Shown: piece after piece, positions 7,921 through 16,443 of the stretch
Position numbering within the stretch: position 1 is the stretch's first letter
Layout of the letters: every line of letters starts with the position of its first letter
Assembly: GCF_001894985.1 (NCBI RefSeq)
Contig: NZ_BCXG01000005.1
Span: forward strand, 247,467 to 311,466
DNA: 64,000 nt
Direction of reading: 5' to 3'
From: Rhodococcus tukisamuensis NBRC 100609
GTDB taxonomy: Bacteria > Actinomycetota > Actinomycetes > Mycobacteriales > Mycobacteriaceae
Notes under the pieces: model-generated
Database searches by the model: none
Told to the model about the DNA's origin: nothing
Seen by the model: the letters and a program-made list of their open reading frames with translations, nothing else
Made by a program: the position numbers and the translations under genes

Positions 7921-8843
7921 CACGATCGGTCACCGTCCTCACCAACCCTGCCGCGGGCAACGGACATGCCCCGGAGGCCGCGGCCACCGCCGTGGCCCGC
8001 CTGCGCGAACTCGGCGTCACCGTGACCGAGATCGAGGGCCGCGACGCCGCCGAGGCGCTCACCCTGGCCCGCAAGGCGGTCGCCGCCGGCACCGACGCAC
8101 TGGTTGCCGCCGGCGGCGACGGACTGATCAGCATCGCGTGGCAGGCACTGGCCGAAACCGGTGTGCCGCTGGGCATCATCCCGGGCGGCACCGGCAACGA
8201 CCACGCGCGTCAGCTGCACATCCCCGTCGACGACCCGGTCGCGGCCGCCGACGTGATCGCGCACGGCGAGGTGGCCACCCTCGACCTCGGCCGCGCCGGC
8301 GACCGCTGGTTCGGCACGGTGCTCTCGAGCGGCTTCGACTCGCTGGTCACCGACCGGGCGAACCGGATGCGGTGGCCCCGCGGCCCGATGCGCTACAACG
8401 CCGCGATGCTCGTCGAGCTGGCGCAGCTGCGGCCGATCCCCTACCGGATCGTGCTCGACGACCAGACGATCGAACTGGACGCGGCGATGGTCACGGTCGG
8501 CAACGGCACCTCCTACGGCGGCGGCATGCAGATCACCCCGAACGCCCGTTTCGACGACGGGCTGCTCGACGTGACCGTGGTGACCGCCGGCAGCCGGCTC
8601 AAGCTGATCCGGTTGTTCCCGACCGTCTACAAGGGCACCCATGTCGACCTCGACGAGGTGCAGACGTTCCGCTCCCGCAAGATCCGGCTGGAGGCGCCGC
8701 GTGACGGCATCGGCGGGTCCGTCATCACGCCCTACGCGGACGGCGAGCGGCTGGATCCGCTGCCGCTCGACATCGAGGCGGTGCCGGACGCCGGCCGGGC
8801 GATCGTCGGGGCGCCGCTCCACGGCGGACCGGGCGGTCAGTAG
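7917..8843 (+). CDS. Diacylglycerol/lipid kinase (Rv2252-like)
   Basis: A 308-residue kinase of the DagK/YegS family, transferring phosphate from ATP to a lipid alcohol. The N-terminal catalytic domain has TNPAAGNGHA, the signature VAAGGDGLISIAW with GGDG near residue 63, and IIPGGTGNDHARQL near residue 87. The second domain begins near TLDLGRAGDRWFGTVLSSGFDS. The start codon overlaps the stop of the flavoprotein gene (ATGA), so the two are translationally coupled. The M. tuberculosis homologue is linked to phosphatidylinositol-mannoside synthesis; that role is possible here by analogy. The stop is convergent with and overlaps the deacetylase gene by 7 bp. Confidence 0.88.
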   Translation: MTRSVTVLTNPAAGNGHAPEAAATAVARLRELGVTVTEIEGRDAAEALTLARKAVAAGTDALVAAGGDGLISIAWQALAETGVPLGIIPGGTGNDHARQLHIPVDDPVAAADVIAHGEVATLDLGRAGDRWFGTVLSSGFDSLVTDRANRMRWPRGPMRYNAAMLVELAQLRPIPYRIVLDDQTIELDAAMVTVGNGTSYGGGMQITPNARFDDGLLDVTVVTAGSRLKLIRLFPTVYKGTHVDLDEVQTFRSRKIRLEAPRDGIGGSVITPYADGERLDPLPLDIEAVPDAGRAIVGAPLHGGPGGQ

Positions 8844-9544
8844 CAGTACAGCTCGAAGGCCACCGCCCGTTGCGCCGGGAAACCGTCCTTCGGCGCGGTG
8901 GCCATCTCGATCTGGTTCGCGGCCTGCTCCGCCACCGGGGTCGCGCTCAGAGCTTCGAGGTACCGCCGGTGTTCGGTCAGCGAGGCGACCGCCGACGCCA
9001 CGGTCTCGGTGACGTCGACGGCGTGGGTGGCCCCGACCATGACGTTCACCGCGACCCAGCGCACCCCCGCCCACGGCGACTCGGTCAGCTCGGGGAAGAT
9101 CCACGCGTTGGCGGCGTCGGACACCGCGTCCAGCACCGAGATCCCGAGCGCGCGGTGGTCGGCGCTGTTCAGGTAGCCGGGCGCCCACGTCTCGCGAAAG
9201 TTCATGGTGGCCACGAACTCCGGGCGGTGCCGCCGGATGGCCGCGGCGAGCGAGGCCCGCAGCGCCAGGTCCGCCCGCAGTCGGCCGTCGGGGTGGCCGA
9301 GGAACTCGACCTCGCTGACCCCGACGACCGCGGCCGAGCGCCGCTCCTCGTCCTCGCGCAGCCGGCGGCACTCGTCCGGCGCGAGCCCGTCGATGCCGGC
9401 CTCGCCGCTGGTCGCGAGGACGTACCGGACGTCCTTGCCCTGCGCGGTCCACCGGGCCACCGCCGCGGCGCACCCGTACTCGATGTCGTCGGGGTGGGCG
9501 ACGATCACGACGCCGCGCTGCCAGTCCTCGGGAATCGGCTCCAT
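8837..9544 (-). CDS. PIG-L family N-acetyl deacetylase
   Basis: A 235-residue zinc-dependent deacetylase. The metal motif AHPDD appears in VVIVAHPDDIEYGCAAAVARW near residue 14, and the second part of the site lies in YLNSADHRALG near residue 125. Family members deacetylate N-acetylglucosamine-containing molecules, such as the mycothiol precursor (MshB), mycothiol conjugates (Mca) or antibiotics. This protein lacks features that would single out MshB or Mca and is shorter. The ATG at 9544 is preferred; the frame continues about 14 residues upstream. Confidence 0.8.
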   Translation of the reverse strand: MEPIPEDWQRGVVIVAHPDDIEYGCAAAVARWTAQGKDVRYVLATSGEAGIDGLAPDECRRLREDEERRSAAVVGVSEVEFLGHPDGRLRADLALRASLAAAIRRHRPEFVATMNFRETWAPGYLNSADHRALGISVLDAVSDAANAWIFPELTESPWAGVRWVAVNVMVGATHAVDVTETVASAVASLTEHRRYLEALSATPVAEQAANQIEMATAPKDGFPAQRAVAFELYCY

Positions 9545-9610
9545 CCGTTCAGGATGCCCGTAGTCGCGGGCACCCGCAGCGGTCACCGAGCATCTCGCGG
9601 GCCCGGCGGG

Positions 9611-9784
9611 TCAGATCCGGTCGATGTCGTGCGCGTCGCTGCCCGACATCGCCTTGAACAGCAGGTACAGCCCGAACACCACGGCGCCGACGACCAGCAC
9701 CCAGAACAGCCCCTTCACCAGCGCACCGACCACCGCCAACGCGATCCAGACCAGGGCGACAATTCCTACGATCTTCCAGAACAC
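9611..9784 (-). CDS. Small hydrophobic membrane protein, 57 aa
   Basis: A short gene on the minus strand. Translation from the GTG at 9784 gives a protein beginning VFWKIVGIVALVWIALAVVG, then a second hydrophobic stretch (FWVLVVGAVVFGLYLLF) and a polar tail ending HDIDRI. Two membrane helices joined by a VKG turn are evident. GGAGAA lies about five bases before the GTG. It follows the direction of the deacetylase. No function is known; similar small MVFWKI-type proteins are remembered from related actinobacteria but were not searched. Confidence 0.6.
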   Translation of the reverse strand: MFWKIVGIVALVWIALAVVGALVKGLFWVLVVGAVVFGLYLLFKAMSGSDAHDIDRI

Positions 9785-9970
9785 CAGGGTTCTCCGTTCA
9801 CTCGCTCCGGCCGCCGCACCGACGGCCCGATGCGTTCAGCCTCGCAGGCCTCGACGAGAAAAGCACCAGCTCAGACGCAAGATCAGGGAAAGATCAGGGT
9901 GATCCCCCAGGCCGGTCGGGGGCGCCTGCGGCGGGTGCCCCCGAATACGACGTGACCTGGGCAACCGGCC

Positions 9971-9984
9971 GGTGAACTAAGCTC
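9971..9984 (+). promoter_or_regulatory. Putative bioY promoter with BioQ-like half site
   Basis: GGTGAACTAAGCTC contains a -10-like TAAGCT (9978-9983) about 40 bp before bioY. It overlaps TGAAC-N3, which resembles one half of the TGAAC-N3-GTTAC operator of the actinobacterial biotin regulator BioQ; the second half is poorly conserved. The support is weak. Confidence 0.3.
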
Positions 9985-10022
9985 GCCGGGTTACCCCACC
10001 CTTTCCTGAGGAGCATTTCGCC

Positions 10023-10631
10023 GTGTCCACCAGCACCCCTGGCGCCCCGACCTTCACCGCGCGTGACCTCGCACAGGTGGCGGTGTTCGCCGCGCTGATC
10101 ATCGCGCTGGGCCTGCCCGGCACCATCACCGTCGGCGGTTCCGGCGTCCCGATCACCCTGCAGACGCTCGGCGTCATGCTCGCCGGCGCGCTGCTGGGAC
10201 CCCGCAAGGGTGTGCTGGCGGTGCTCACCGTGATCGTGCTGGGCCTGGCGCTGCCCGTGCTGGCCGGTGGCCGCACCTCGCTGACCTCCCTGGCCGGGCC
10301 GACTGCCGGCTTCCTGATCGGCTGGATCCCCACGGTCGCGGTGATCGGCTGGCTCACCGTCAAGATGCTGCCGCGCTACAGCGTCGTGGTCGGGACCGCG
10401 ATCAACCTCCTCGGCGGCATCGTCGTGCTCTACGGGTTCGGCATCGCCGGCCTGATGCTGCGCACCGACCTGACCCTCTGGCAGGCGCTGAGCACCAACG
10501 TCACGTTCCTGCCGGGCGACGCGGTCAAGGCCGTCGTGGCGGCGCTGGTCGCCGTGCAGGTGCACCGCGCGTACCCGGCGCTGTTGGCGCCGCGGTCGAC
10601 GACGTACGCCCCCGTCGCCGACCCCGCCTGA
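10023..10631 (+). CDS. bioY: Biotin ECF transporter S component BioY
   Basis: A 202-residue membrane protein that binds biotin and forms an energy-coupling-factor transporter with BioM and BioN. The BioY pattern is visible in GVPITLQTLGVMLAGALLGPRKG near residue 40, LPVLAGGRTSLTSLAGPTAGFLIG near residue 80 and LPGDAVKAVVAALVAVQVHRAYP near residue 165. Six hydrophobic segments fit the family. The GTG start is preceded by GAGGAG at good spacing. The ATPase and permease genes follow directly, completing bioYMN. Confidence 0.95.
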   Translation: MSTSTPGAPTFTARDLAQVAVFAALIIALGLPGTITVGGSGVPITLQTLGVMLAGALLGPRKGVLAVLTVIVLGLALPVLAGGRTSLTSLAGPTAGFLIGWIPTVAVIGWLTVKMLPRYSVVVGTAINLLGGIVVLYGFGIAGLMLRTDLTLWQALSTNVTFLPGDAVKAVVAALVAVQVHRAYPALLAPRSTTYAPVADPA

Positions 10632-10641
10632 CGCACCTCGC

Positions 10642-11322
10642 ATGACCGAGATCCGCTTCGAGTCCGTCTCGCACCGTTACGGCGATCGTGCGGTGCTCGC
10701 GGACGTCAGCCTCAGCCTCACCGAGCGCCGGATCGGGATCGTCGGCGCCAACGGCAGCGGCAAGTCCACGCTCGCCCGGATGATCAACGGCCTGGTGCTG
10801 CCCAGCGGCGGCCGGGTCACCGTGGACGGACTCGACACCGCGCGCGAGGGCCGCAAGGTCCGGCGCAAGGTCGGGTTCGTCTTCACCGACCCCGATCACC
10901 AGATCATCATGCCGACGGTCGCCGAGGACATCGCGTTCTCGTTGCGCCGGACGTCGGTGCCGCAGGCCGAGCGGGCCGCGCGGGTGAGCGCGGTGCTCGA
11001 GAACTTCGGTCTGGCCGGACACGCCGAGCATCCGACTCACCTGCTCTCCGGCGGCCAGAAGCAGATGCTCGCGCTCGCGGCGATCATGGTCACCGAACCG
11101 GAGGTGATCGTCGCCGACGAACCGACCACGCTGCTGGACCTGCGCAACACCCGGGTGGTGGCACAGACGTTGGCGGCGCTGCCGCAGCAGGTGGTCGCAG
11201 TGACCCATCAACTCGACCTGCTCGCCGACTTCGACCGGGTGCTGGTCGTCGACGCAGGCGCAGTGGTCGCGGACGGCCTGCCGGGCGAGTCGATCGCCTT
11301 CTACCGCCGCCTCATCGGATGA
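10642..11322 (+). CDS. bioM: Biotin ECF transporter ATPase BioM
   Basis: A 226-residue ABC ATPase that powers biotin uptake. The Walker A motif GANGSGKST is near residue 36, the Q-loop lies near VFTDPDHQIIMPTVAED, the signature is LLSGGQKQM near residue 135 and Walker B is VIVADEPT near residue 155, followed by the switch histidine in VVAVTHQLD. It begins 10 bp after bioY and overlaps bioN by 4 bp, so the three genes form one operon. Confidence 0.93.
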   Translation: MTEIRFESVSHRYGDRAVLADVSLSLTERRIGIVGANGSGKSTLARMINGLVLPSGGRVTVDGLDTAREGRKVRRKVGFVFTDPDHQIIMPTVAEDIAFSLRRTSVPQAERAARVSAVLENFGLAGHAEHPTHLLSGGQKQMLALAAIMVTEPEVIVADEPTTLLDLRNTRVVAQTLAALPQQVVAVTHQLDLLADFDRVLVVDAGAVVADGLPGESIAFYRRLIG

Positions 11323-11924
11323 CCACGCTCGGCCTCTACCACCCGGCCGGGTTGGTGCTGCACCGGTTGCCCGCGGGCGCGAAGCTCGCGGGACTGCTGG
11401 TGGCACTGGTCGCGGTGACGGCCGCGGTCCGCGAGCCCTGGCACCTGGCTCCCGCCGCGGCAGTGCTGATCGCCGCGTACGCGGTGGCCCGGATCCCGGT
11501 CCGGGTGGCGCTGAGCCAACTGCGCCCGGTGCTGTGGATGCTGCTGTTCGTCGGCGCCTTCCAGGTGGTCTTCACGGGCTGGCGCCGCGCGCTGGTGGTG
11601 TGCGGGGTGCTGCTGCTGTCCGTGGCGGCCGCGGCGCTCGTCACGCTGACCACGCGGGTGATCGACATGCTCGACGCCGTGCAGCGCCTCCTGGCGCCGT
11701 TGCGGCGCTTCGGCGTCAACCCGGACCGGGTGGGCCTGGTGCTGGCGATGACCCTGCGCTGCATCCCGCTGCTCGCCGGCCTGGTCTCCGACGTGACCGA
11801 GGCCCGCAAGGCCCGCGGGCTCGGGTTCTCGCTGCGGGCACTGGCCGTCCCGGTGGTGATCGGGGCGCTGCGGACCGCAGACGCGATGGGCGAGGCCCTC
11901 GCGGCGCGCGGGGTCGACGACTAG
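11319..11924 (+). CDS. bioN: Biotin ECF transporter transmembrane component BioN
   Basis: A 201-residue EcfT-type membrane coupling protein. It has several hydrophobic helices and the two Ala-Arg-Gly coupling motifs that contact the ATPases: EARKARGLG near residue 165 and ALAARGVDD at the C-terminus. The ATG overlaps the stop of bioM (ATGA). Together with BioY and BioM it forms a dedicated biotin importer. Confidence 0.92.
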   Translation: MTTLGLYHPAGLVLHRLPAGAKLAGLLVALVAVTAAVREPWHLAPAAAVLIAAYAVARIPVRVALSQLRPVLWMLLFVGAFQVVFTGWRRALVVCGVLLLSVAAAALVTLTTRVIDMLDAVQRLLAPLRRFGVNPDRVGLVLAMTLRCIPLLAGLVSDVTEARKARGLGFSLRALAVPVVIGALRTADAMGEALAARGVDD

Positions 11925-11947
11925 GCCCGGCGACCAGCCCGACGCGA

Positions 11948-12535
11948 CTAGGCCCGACGTGCGACCTGTCGGTGCATCCTCCACACGTCGGGCCCGCCGT
12001 CGAGCGTGATGTGGCCGGTGACCACGAACCCGTGGCGTTCGTAGAGCGGCAGGTTCCGGTCGGTCGAGGTGTCGAGACTGCAGGCGCGCTCGTGCCGGTC
12101 CAGTTCCGCCAGGCCGGCTTTCAACAACGCTCCGCCCAGTCCGGCGCCCTGACCTGCACGGGTGACTCCGACGGTCGCCAGGGTCCAGGCGTCGGGTTCG
12201 GCCGGGAGCCTCGACAGCTGATTCTCGGCCTCGACCAGTCGCCCGACCCGGTCACCGTGCAGCTCGACGATCTTCGAGACGACGCTCTCGGCCGGTTCCG
12301 GCATGTCCGGCGGAACGAACGCGGCCACGCCGCTACCCGACGCATCGATGTAGGCCGCGCCGTACGGCAGCGCCATGTGTTCGAGGTAGATGCGCTGTAG
12401 CCCCGCGAGCCGTTCGGTGTGGGAATCGGCCGCCACGCACCAGTCGGTCCACGGGTAGCCGGTGAATGCGTCCGCCAGGACGCCCGCTGCGCGGTCGAGG
12501 TCTGGCGCCCGCATCGGTCGAACGTGATTCTCCAT
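11948..12535 (-). CDS. GNAT-family N-acetyltransferase
   Basis: A 195-residue acetyl-CoA-dependent acetyltransferase. The acetyl-CoA loop is recognisable in TVGVTRAGQGAGLGGALLKAGL near residue 120 (Q/RxxGxG/A pattern), followed by LYERHGFVVTG near residue 165, the usual C-terminal strand pair. The N-terminus begins with VRPMRAPDLDRAAGVLADAF. The substrate is unknown. It is convergent with bioN and divergent from the clpP pair. Confidence 0.8.
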   Translation of the reverse strand: MENHVRPMRAPDLDRAAGVLADAFTGYPWTDWCVAADSHTERLAGLQRIYLEHMALPYGAAYIDASGSGVAAFVPPDMPEPAESVVSKIVELHGDRVGRLVEAENQLSRLPAEPDAWTLATVGVTRAGQGAGLGGALLKAGLAELDRHERACSLDTSTDRNLPLYERHGFVVTGHITLDGGPDVWRMHRQVARRA

Positions 12536-12674
12536 GCCCTACAACACCACGGACGGATCGAACGACGCCAGTCAATATCCGAGGGCCTCGACATCCGACG
12601 CGCTGGGCGCGGCCTCGTCTGCCCTTGGCAGACAAATCGATTCGCATCCACATCCGCCCGATACAACGGGATGC

Positions 12675-13280
12675 ATGATCGAGAAATCGCCCCTGGACTA
12701 CCGCGACCAACTCACCGACCGACTCTTCCGCCAGCGCACCCTGCTGCTCACCGGGGAGGTGAACGACGAGATGGCCGAGCGGGTGTGCGCCGAACTGGTG
12801 CTGCTCGCCACGGCCGACGCCGACCGCGACGTCGTCCTCTACATCAACTCACCCGGCGGGTCCGTGCTGGCCGGTCTGGCCATCTACGACACCATGAAGC
12901 TGATCCCCAACGACGTGGTGACCGTGGCCCTCGGCTTCGCCGCGAGCATGGGCCAGGTGCTGCTCGCCTCGGGTACGCACGGCAAGCGGATCAGCCTGGC
13001 GCACAGCCGAATCATGATGCACCAGCCGTCCGCCGGGATCGGCGGCACCGCGATGGACATTGCCATTCAGGCGGACAACTGGGAGTACATGAAGCGGCAG
13101 TCGGAGGAGATTCTCGCGGCGGAGACCGGCCGCCCGGTCGAGGAGATCGCCGCCGACAGTGATCGCGACCGCTGGTTCACCCCGGAGCAGGCCCGCGACT
13201 ACGGGATCGTCGACGCGGTCGTCGGTTCCTTCGCTCAGATCGCGCCCTTCGCGACCGCCGGACGGATGGGGCTGCAGTGA
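12675..13280 (+). CDS. ATP-dependent Clp protease proteolytic subunit, accessory copy 1 (ClpP3-like)
   Basis: A 201-residue serine protease subunit. The catalytic triad is intact: serine in [14 protein letters not shown] near residue 95, histidine in [11 protein letters not shown] near residue 120, and aspartate near [15 protein letters not shown] near residue 170. [19 protein letters not shown] is the oxyanion/substrate loop. The ATG at 12675 has only weak SD-like GGGA before it. It abuts a second clpP gene and a PopR-like regulator, the organisation of the clpP3-clpP4-popR locus of Streptomyces, so it is probably the accessory pair and not the essential clpP1P2. The upstream 139 bp hold the divergent promoter region. 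Confidence 0.88.
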   Translation: MIEKSPLDYRDQLTDRLFRQRTLLLTGEVNDEMAERVCAELVLLATADADRDVVLYINSPGGSVLAGLAIYDTMKLIPNDVVTVALGFAASMGQVLLASGTHGKRISLAHSRIMMHQPSAGIGGTAMDIAIQADNWEYMKRQSEEILAAETGRPVEEIAADSDRDRWFTPEQARDYGIVDAVVGSFAQIAPFATAGRMGLQ

Positions 13281-13876
13281 TGTCCCAGTACACGATTCCC
13301 AACGTCATCGAGCGGACACCGGCGGGCGAACGGTCCTTCGACGTGTTCAGCCGCCTGCTCAACGAGCGAATCATCTTCCTGGGTACCGAGATCGACGACG
13401 GCGTCGCGAACGTCGTGATGGCGCAACTGCTGCACCTCGAGGCGGAGGCACCGGACCGGGAGATCGGATTGTACATCAACTCCCCGGGGGGATCGACCAC
13501 CGCGATGCTGGCGGTCTACGACACCATGCAGTTCCTGCGCCCGCAGGTCGCGACCTACTGCATGGGTCAGGCTGCGTCGGCGGCGGCTGTCCTGCTCGCC
13601 GCGGGCGCGCCCGGCAGGCGGTATGTGCTCGCGCACTCCCGCGTCCTGCTGCACCAGCCGTCGACCCAGGGGCAGGGCTCCATCTCGGACCTCGCGCTGC
13701 AGGCCGCGGAGGTGCTGCGGATCCGGTCGCAGACCGAGGAGATCCTCAGCGCACACACCGGCCAAGACGCGGCGCGGCTGCGCAAGGACACCGACCGGGA
13801 CCGGATCTTCACCGCACAGGAGGCGCTCGACTACGGCCTGGCCGACCAGGTGATCGTCACCCGCGACGCCGGGTGA
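13280..13876 (+). CDS. ATP-dependent Clp protease proteolytic subunit, accessory copy 2 (ClpP4-like)
   Basis: A 198-residue ClpP paralogue. The triad is intact: serine in [16 protein letters not shown] near residue 97, histidine in [10 protein letters not shown] near residue 122 and aspartate in the [15 protein letters not shown] block. The N-terminal [21 protein letters not shown] resembles the processed N-terminus of ClpP2-type subunits. The ATG at 13280 overlaps the preceding stop by one base (TGATG); a GTG three bases earlier is an alternative. Translational coupling suggests the two subunits form a hetero-oligomeric peptidase, as ClpP1P2 does in actinobacteria. Confidence 0.88.
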   Translation: MSQYTIPNVIERTPAGERSFDVFSRLLNERIIFLGTEIDDGVANVVMAQLLHLEAEAPDREIGLYINSPGGSTTAMLAVYDTMQFLRPQVATYCMGQAASAAAVLLAAGAPGRRYVLAHSRVLLHQPSTQGQGSISDLALQAAEVLRIRSQTEEILSAHTGQDAARLRKDTDRDRIFTAQEALDYGLADQVIVTRDAG

Positions 13877-13882
13877 GAGCGT

Positions 13883-14269
13883 CTACGCGGCCAGCAGTTC
13901 GACTTGCGGGCTCCGCTCCTGCGGCGGGCCGGACAATGCGCCCGTTCCGGCCCGTCGCGTGACGGCCAGTCGCCGCACGCCACGGGCCAGCAGGTGCTCG
14001 AGCGGCAGGCCGAGCGCGCCGCACACCGAGTGCAGCATCTCCGACGACGGCTCCTTGCGCCCGCGTTCGACCTCGGACAGGTACTGCTTGGACATTCCGA
14101 CCGCGCGCGCGACCTCGGCGAGGGTGCGGTCCTGGTCGCGGCGCTCGTCGCGCAGGATCTCGCCGTAGACCGTGCGCAGCAGCGGCGCCGGGGCGTCGGC
14201 ACGGGCGGGGCCCCGCCGGTCACGCCGCCGGGCGGCGAGGTCGACGACGGTGCGGTCCGCTGCAGCCAT
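13883..14269 (-). CDS. XRE/Cro HTH regulator of the ClgR/PopR type
   Basis: A 128-residue regulator with one helix-turn-helix: [39 protein letters not shown], followed by a HSVCGALGLPLEHLL helix. This is very close to the ClgR/PopR group that activates clp genes in actinobacteria. The protein ends with ...VELLAA, so two C-terminal alanines could act as a ClpP degradation signal, as reported for ClgR and PopR. It is convergent with clpP3/clpP4 and lies beyond the pspA terminator. The ATG at 14269 is chosen, with AAGG upstream. Confidence 0.8.
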   Translation of the reverse strand: MAAADRTVVDLAARRRDRRGPARADAPAPLLRTVYGEILRDERRDQDRTLAEVARAVGMSKQYLSEVERGRKEPSSEMLHSVCGALGLPLEHLLARGVRRLAVTRRAGTGALSGPPQERSPQVELLAA

Positions 14270-14352
14270 GACCCGAGCCTTCCACCGGTCGGCGGCCGCA
14301 GGGCCGCTGTTCGCCGACAGCAGACCCCTCGACCCGCCAGTTCGACACAACG

Positions 14353-14389
14353 ACGAGGGCCGACCGGACAGTGTCCGGTCGGCCCTCGT
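14353..14389 (-). terminator. Strong hairpin terminator downstream of pspA
   Basis: A perfect inverted repeat of 18 bp on each side of a single central base (ACGAGGGCCGACCGGACA and its complement). It lies between the pspA stop and the PopR-like gene, both transcribed leftward. There is no clear U-run, as is usual in GC-rich actinobacteria. It should separate the two units. Confidence 0.75.
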
Positions 14390-14422
14390 AGTTACGGGGT
14401 CCGCGTTGCCGCGTGGTCCGAG

Positions 14423-15256
14423 CTACTGGGCGTTCGGTCCCGCTGCCTCCGGCTTGGTGACGGGGGTGGCCGGCGCGGCGGGGGTAGCCGGCGCGGCGGT
14501 CGGTGTGGCGGCGCCACCGGAGGGCAGCGCGTCGCCCTTCATGGACGCACGGATCTGCTCGAGGCGGCTGTGCCCGGCCATCTGGACGCTGGCCTGCTCG
14601 ACCTCCATCATCCGACCCTGCACCGAGTTGCCGGCGAGCTCCGCGGAGCCCAGCGCGTCGGCGTAGCGACGTTCGATCTTGTCGCGCACGGCGTCGAGGC
14701 TGGGGGTGTTGCCGGGCGCGGACAGGGTGCTGTCCATCGAGCGCAGCGACTCGCTGACCTTCTCCTGCATCTTGGCCTGCTCGAGCTGGCTGAGCAGCTT
14801 GGTGCGCTCGGCGACCTTGGCCTGCAGGGCCATCGCGTTCTGCTCGACGGCCTTCTTCGCCTGCGCGGCGGCCTGCAGCGACTGGTCGTGCAGCACCTTG
14901 AGGTCCTCGACACCCTGCTCGGCGGTCACGAGCTGGGCGGCGAACGCCTCGGCGGCGTTGGTGTACTGGGTTGCCTTCTCCACGTCGCCGGCGGTGGCGG
15001 CCTGGTCGGCGAGCGTGACGGCCTGCCGGGCGTTGGCGTTGAGCTTCTCCACCTCGTCGAGCTGGCGGCTGAGCTTCATCTCCAGCTGACGCTGGTTACC
15101 GATCACCGACGCAGCCTGCTGGGACAGGGCCTGGTGCTGGCGCTGGGCGTCCTCGATGGCCTGTTGAATCTGCACCTTCGGGTCGGCCTTCTCCTCGATC
15201 TTCGAGTTGAAGAGCGCCATCAGGTACTTCCACCCCTTGACGAACGGATTAGCCAT
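14423..15256 (-). CDS. pspA: Phage-shock protein A family (35-kDa antigen homologue)
   Basis: A 277-residue PspA/IM30/ESCRT-III-like protein, Rv2744c in M. tuberculosis. It begins [20 protein letters not shown], then forms long coiled coils ([53 protein letters not shown]) and ends in an Ala/Pro/Thr-rich tail (residues about 245-277). PspA binds stressed membranes from the cytoplasmic side and preserves envelope integrity. It lies downstream of clgR in the same direction, and ClgR is known to control pspA in mycobacteria. The 217 bp between them contain a possible -10 TAGATT, so it may also have its own promoter. Confidence 0.92.
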   Translation of the reverse strand: MANPFVKGWKYLMALFNSKIEEKADPKVQIQQAIEDAQRQHQALSQQAASVIGNQRQLEMKLSRQLDEVEKLNANARQAVTLADQAATAGDVEKATQYTNAAEAFAAQLVTAEQGVEDLKVLHDQSLQAAAQAKKAVEQNAMALQAKVAERTKLLSQLEQAKMQEKVSESLRSMDSTLSAPGNTPSLDAVRDKIERRYADALGSAELAGNSVQGRMMEVEQASVQMAGHSRLEQIRASMKGDALPSGGAATPTAAPATPAAPATPVTKPEAAGPNAQ

Positions 15257-15473
15257 GGATTGATCCCGCCTCCATCTGATGCGCCGCGCGGTGCGCGACC
15301 CGATGCGCGACCGTCACGCACCGGTTCTAGGGCTGTGCCCTACCTGCTCGTCGTCCCTGCCGGTTCGAAAGCTGGTGGTCGGTAACGAATCTACAATGCC
15401 AGGGCCCGCAGCGGAGCTTCGCCGGGCCGAACCACCGCCCCGGTTCCCGATGCGGCGACAGCCGAGCAAACGG

Positions 15474-15863
15474 CTAGGCCGCCGCGAGGGCCCGTGCCTT
15501 CGGCGCGGGGATCACCATGCGGGTGTCCTCCGCGATCCGGGCCTGACCGTCCAGCACCGTGGGGCTCACGCCGACACGCGGGGCGCCGGCCTCGGCGCGC
15601 TGGTGTACCCGTGCGGCACGGTCGGTGCCGCCGTCCGACAGCGACTCGCTGACGTCGTAGAGCACCTCCGACAGCGGAACCTCGAGGGCCGAGCAGATGG
15701 CGGCCAGCAACTCGCTGGACGCCTCCTTCCGACCCCGTTCCACCTCGGAGAGGTACCCGAGGCTGACCCTGGCGGAGCTCGAGACTTCACGCAGGGTACG
15801 GCTCTGCGACACCCGCGTGCGCCGCAGACTGTCGCCGATTGCTTCACGCAACAGGACCGTCAT
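15474..15863 (-). CDS. clgR: Transcriptional activator ClgR
   Basis: A 129-residue XRE-family regulator, homologue of Rv2745c. The HTH is [26 protein letters not shown] with [20 protein letters not shown] following. The C-terminus ARALAAA ends in alanines, in keeping with the known degradation of ClgR by Clp protease. The ATG at 15863 has a strong Shine-Dalgarno (GGAGGAG). ClgR activates clp proteases and pspA under envelope and protein-folding stress. A SigE-type promoter lies just upstream. Confidence 0.92.
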   Translation of the reverse strand: MTVLLREAIGDSLRRTRVSQSRTLREVSSSARVSLGYLSEVERGRKEASSELLAAICSALEVPLSEVLYDVSESLSDGGTDRAARVHQRAEAGAPRVGVSPTVLDGQARIAEDTRMVIPAPKARALAAA

Positions 15864-15898
15864 CTGGCTCCTCCTTCTTCCGACCCGACTGTTGGGTA

Positions 15899-15926
15899 AA
15901 CGTCCAACTGTCCCGAATTGGTTCCC
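15899..15926 (-). promoter_or_regulatory. SigE-type ECF promoter of clgR
   Basis: The minus strand reads GGGAACCA, sixteen bases, then CGTT, matching the mycobacterial SigE consensus (GGAAC-N15/16-GTT). It lies 36 bp before the clgR start and only 5 bp after the cinA stop. SigE-dependent expression of clgR is documented in M. tuberculosis, and this sequence indicates conservation. Confidence 0.75.
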
Positions 15927-15930
15927 GACC

Positions 15931-16443
15931 CTATCGCGGGGCGGTGACACTCATGCGATCGAGGAGCCCGGACACCGCCGACGCGACCGCAGCGGTGCGG
16001 ATCGCCCATCGGTCACCGGGCAACGTCAACCGGGTCACGTCGACCCCGTCGGGTCCGGCAATCCCCAGGTAGACCGTACCCACCGGCTGCCCGTCCTGTT
16101 CGTCCGGTCCGGCAACGCCGGTCAGTCCGACGCCCCAGTCGGCACCGCAACGGGCCCGCGCGCCCTGCGCCAGCCCCTCGGCGGTGCGCTCCGCGACCGG
16201 GCCGTCCGCGTCGAGGACGGCGGGGTCGACGCCCGCGAGCGTCGACTTCAGGTCGGTCGCGTAGACCACCAGTCCCCCGCGCAGGACCAGGCTGGCCCCC
16301 GGCACGCCCGCGACCGCGGCGGCCAGCAAGCCCGCAGTCAACGACTCCGCGGTGGCCAAAGTCTGTCCGCGAGCGGTCAGGGTCGACACCAGTTCCGCCG
16401 CGCGGGTGCCGGACAGCAGCGGATCGGCCGGCGGGAAGCTCAC
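15931..16443 (-). CDS. cinA: CinA-family protein (nicotinamide-nucleotide amidohydrolase domain)
   Basis: A 170-residue protein containing only the C-terminal CinA domain. Typical motifs are [41 protein letters not shown] and [24 protein letters not shown]. The domain deamidates nicotinamide mononucleotide in NAD recycling. The GTG start overlaps the stop of pgsA (GTGA), so the two are coupled. The order pgsA-cinA-clgR is conserved in many actinobacteria. Confidence 0.9.
   Translation of the reverse strand: MSFPPADPLLSGTRAAELVSTLTARGQTLATAESLTAGLLAAAVAGVPGASLVLRGGLVVYATDLKSTLAGVDPAVLDADGPVAERTAEGLAQGARARCGADWGVGLTGVAGPDEQDGQPVGTVYLGIAGPDGVDVTRLTLPGDRWAIRTAAVASAVSGLLDRMSVTAPR

Noticed and set aside
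11915..11960. Short direct repeats CGACTAGGCCCG at the bioN-acetyltransferase junction as an attachment site
   Set aside because: The copies are short, span both stop codons and flank no mobile element.
12600..12630. A CGC-N5-GCG pattern before clpP3 resembling a ClgR box
   Set aside because: Only the GC-rich half of the ClgR consensus is present, and such patterns are frequent by chance in this genome; not strong enough to list as a site.
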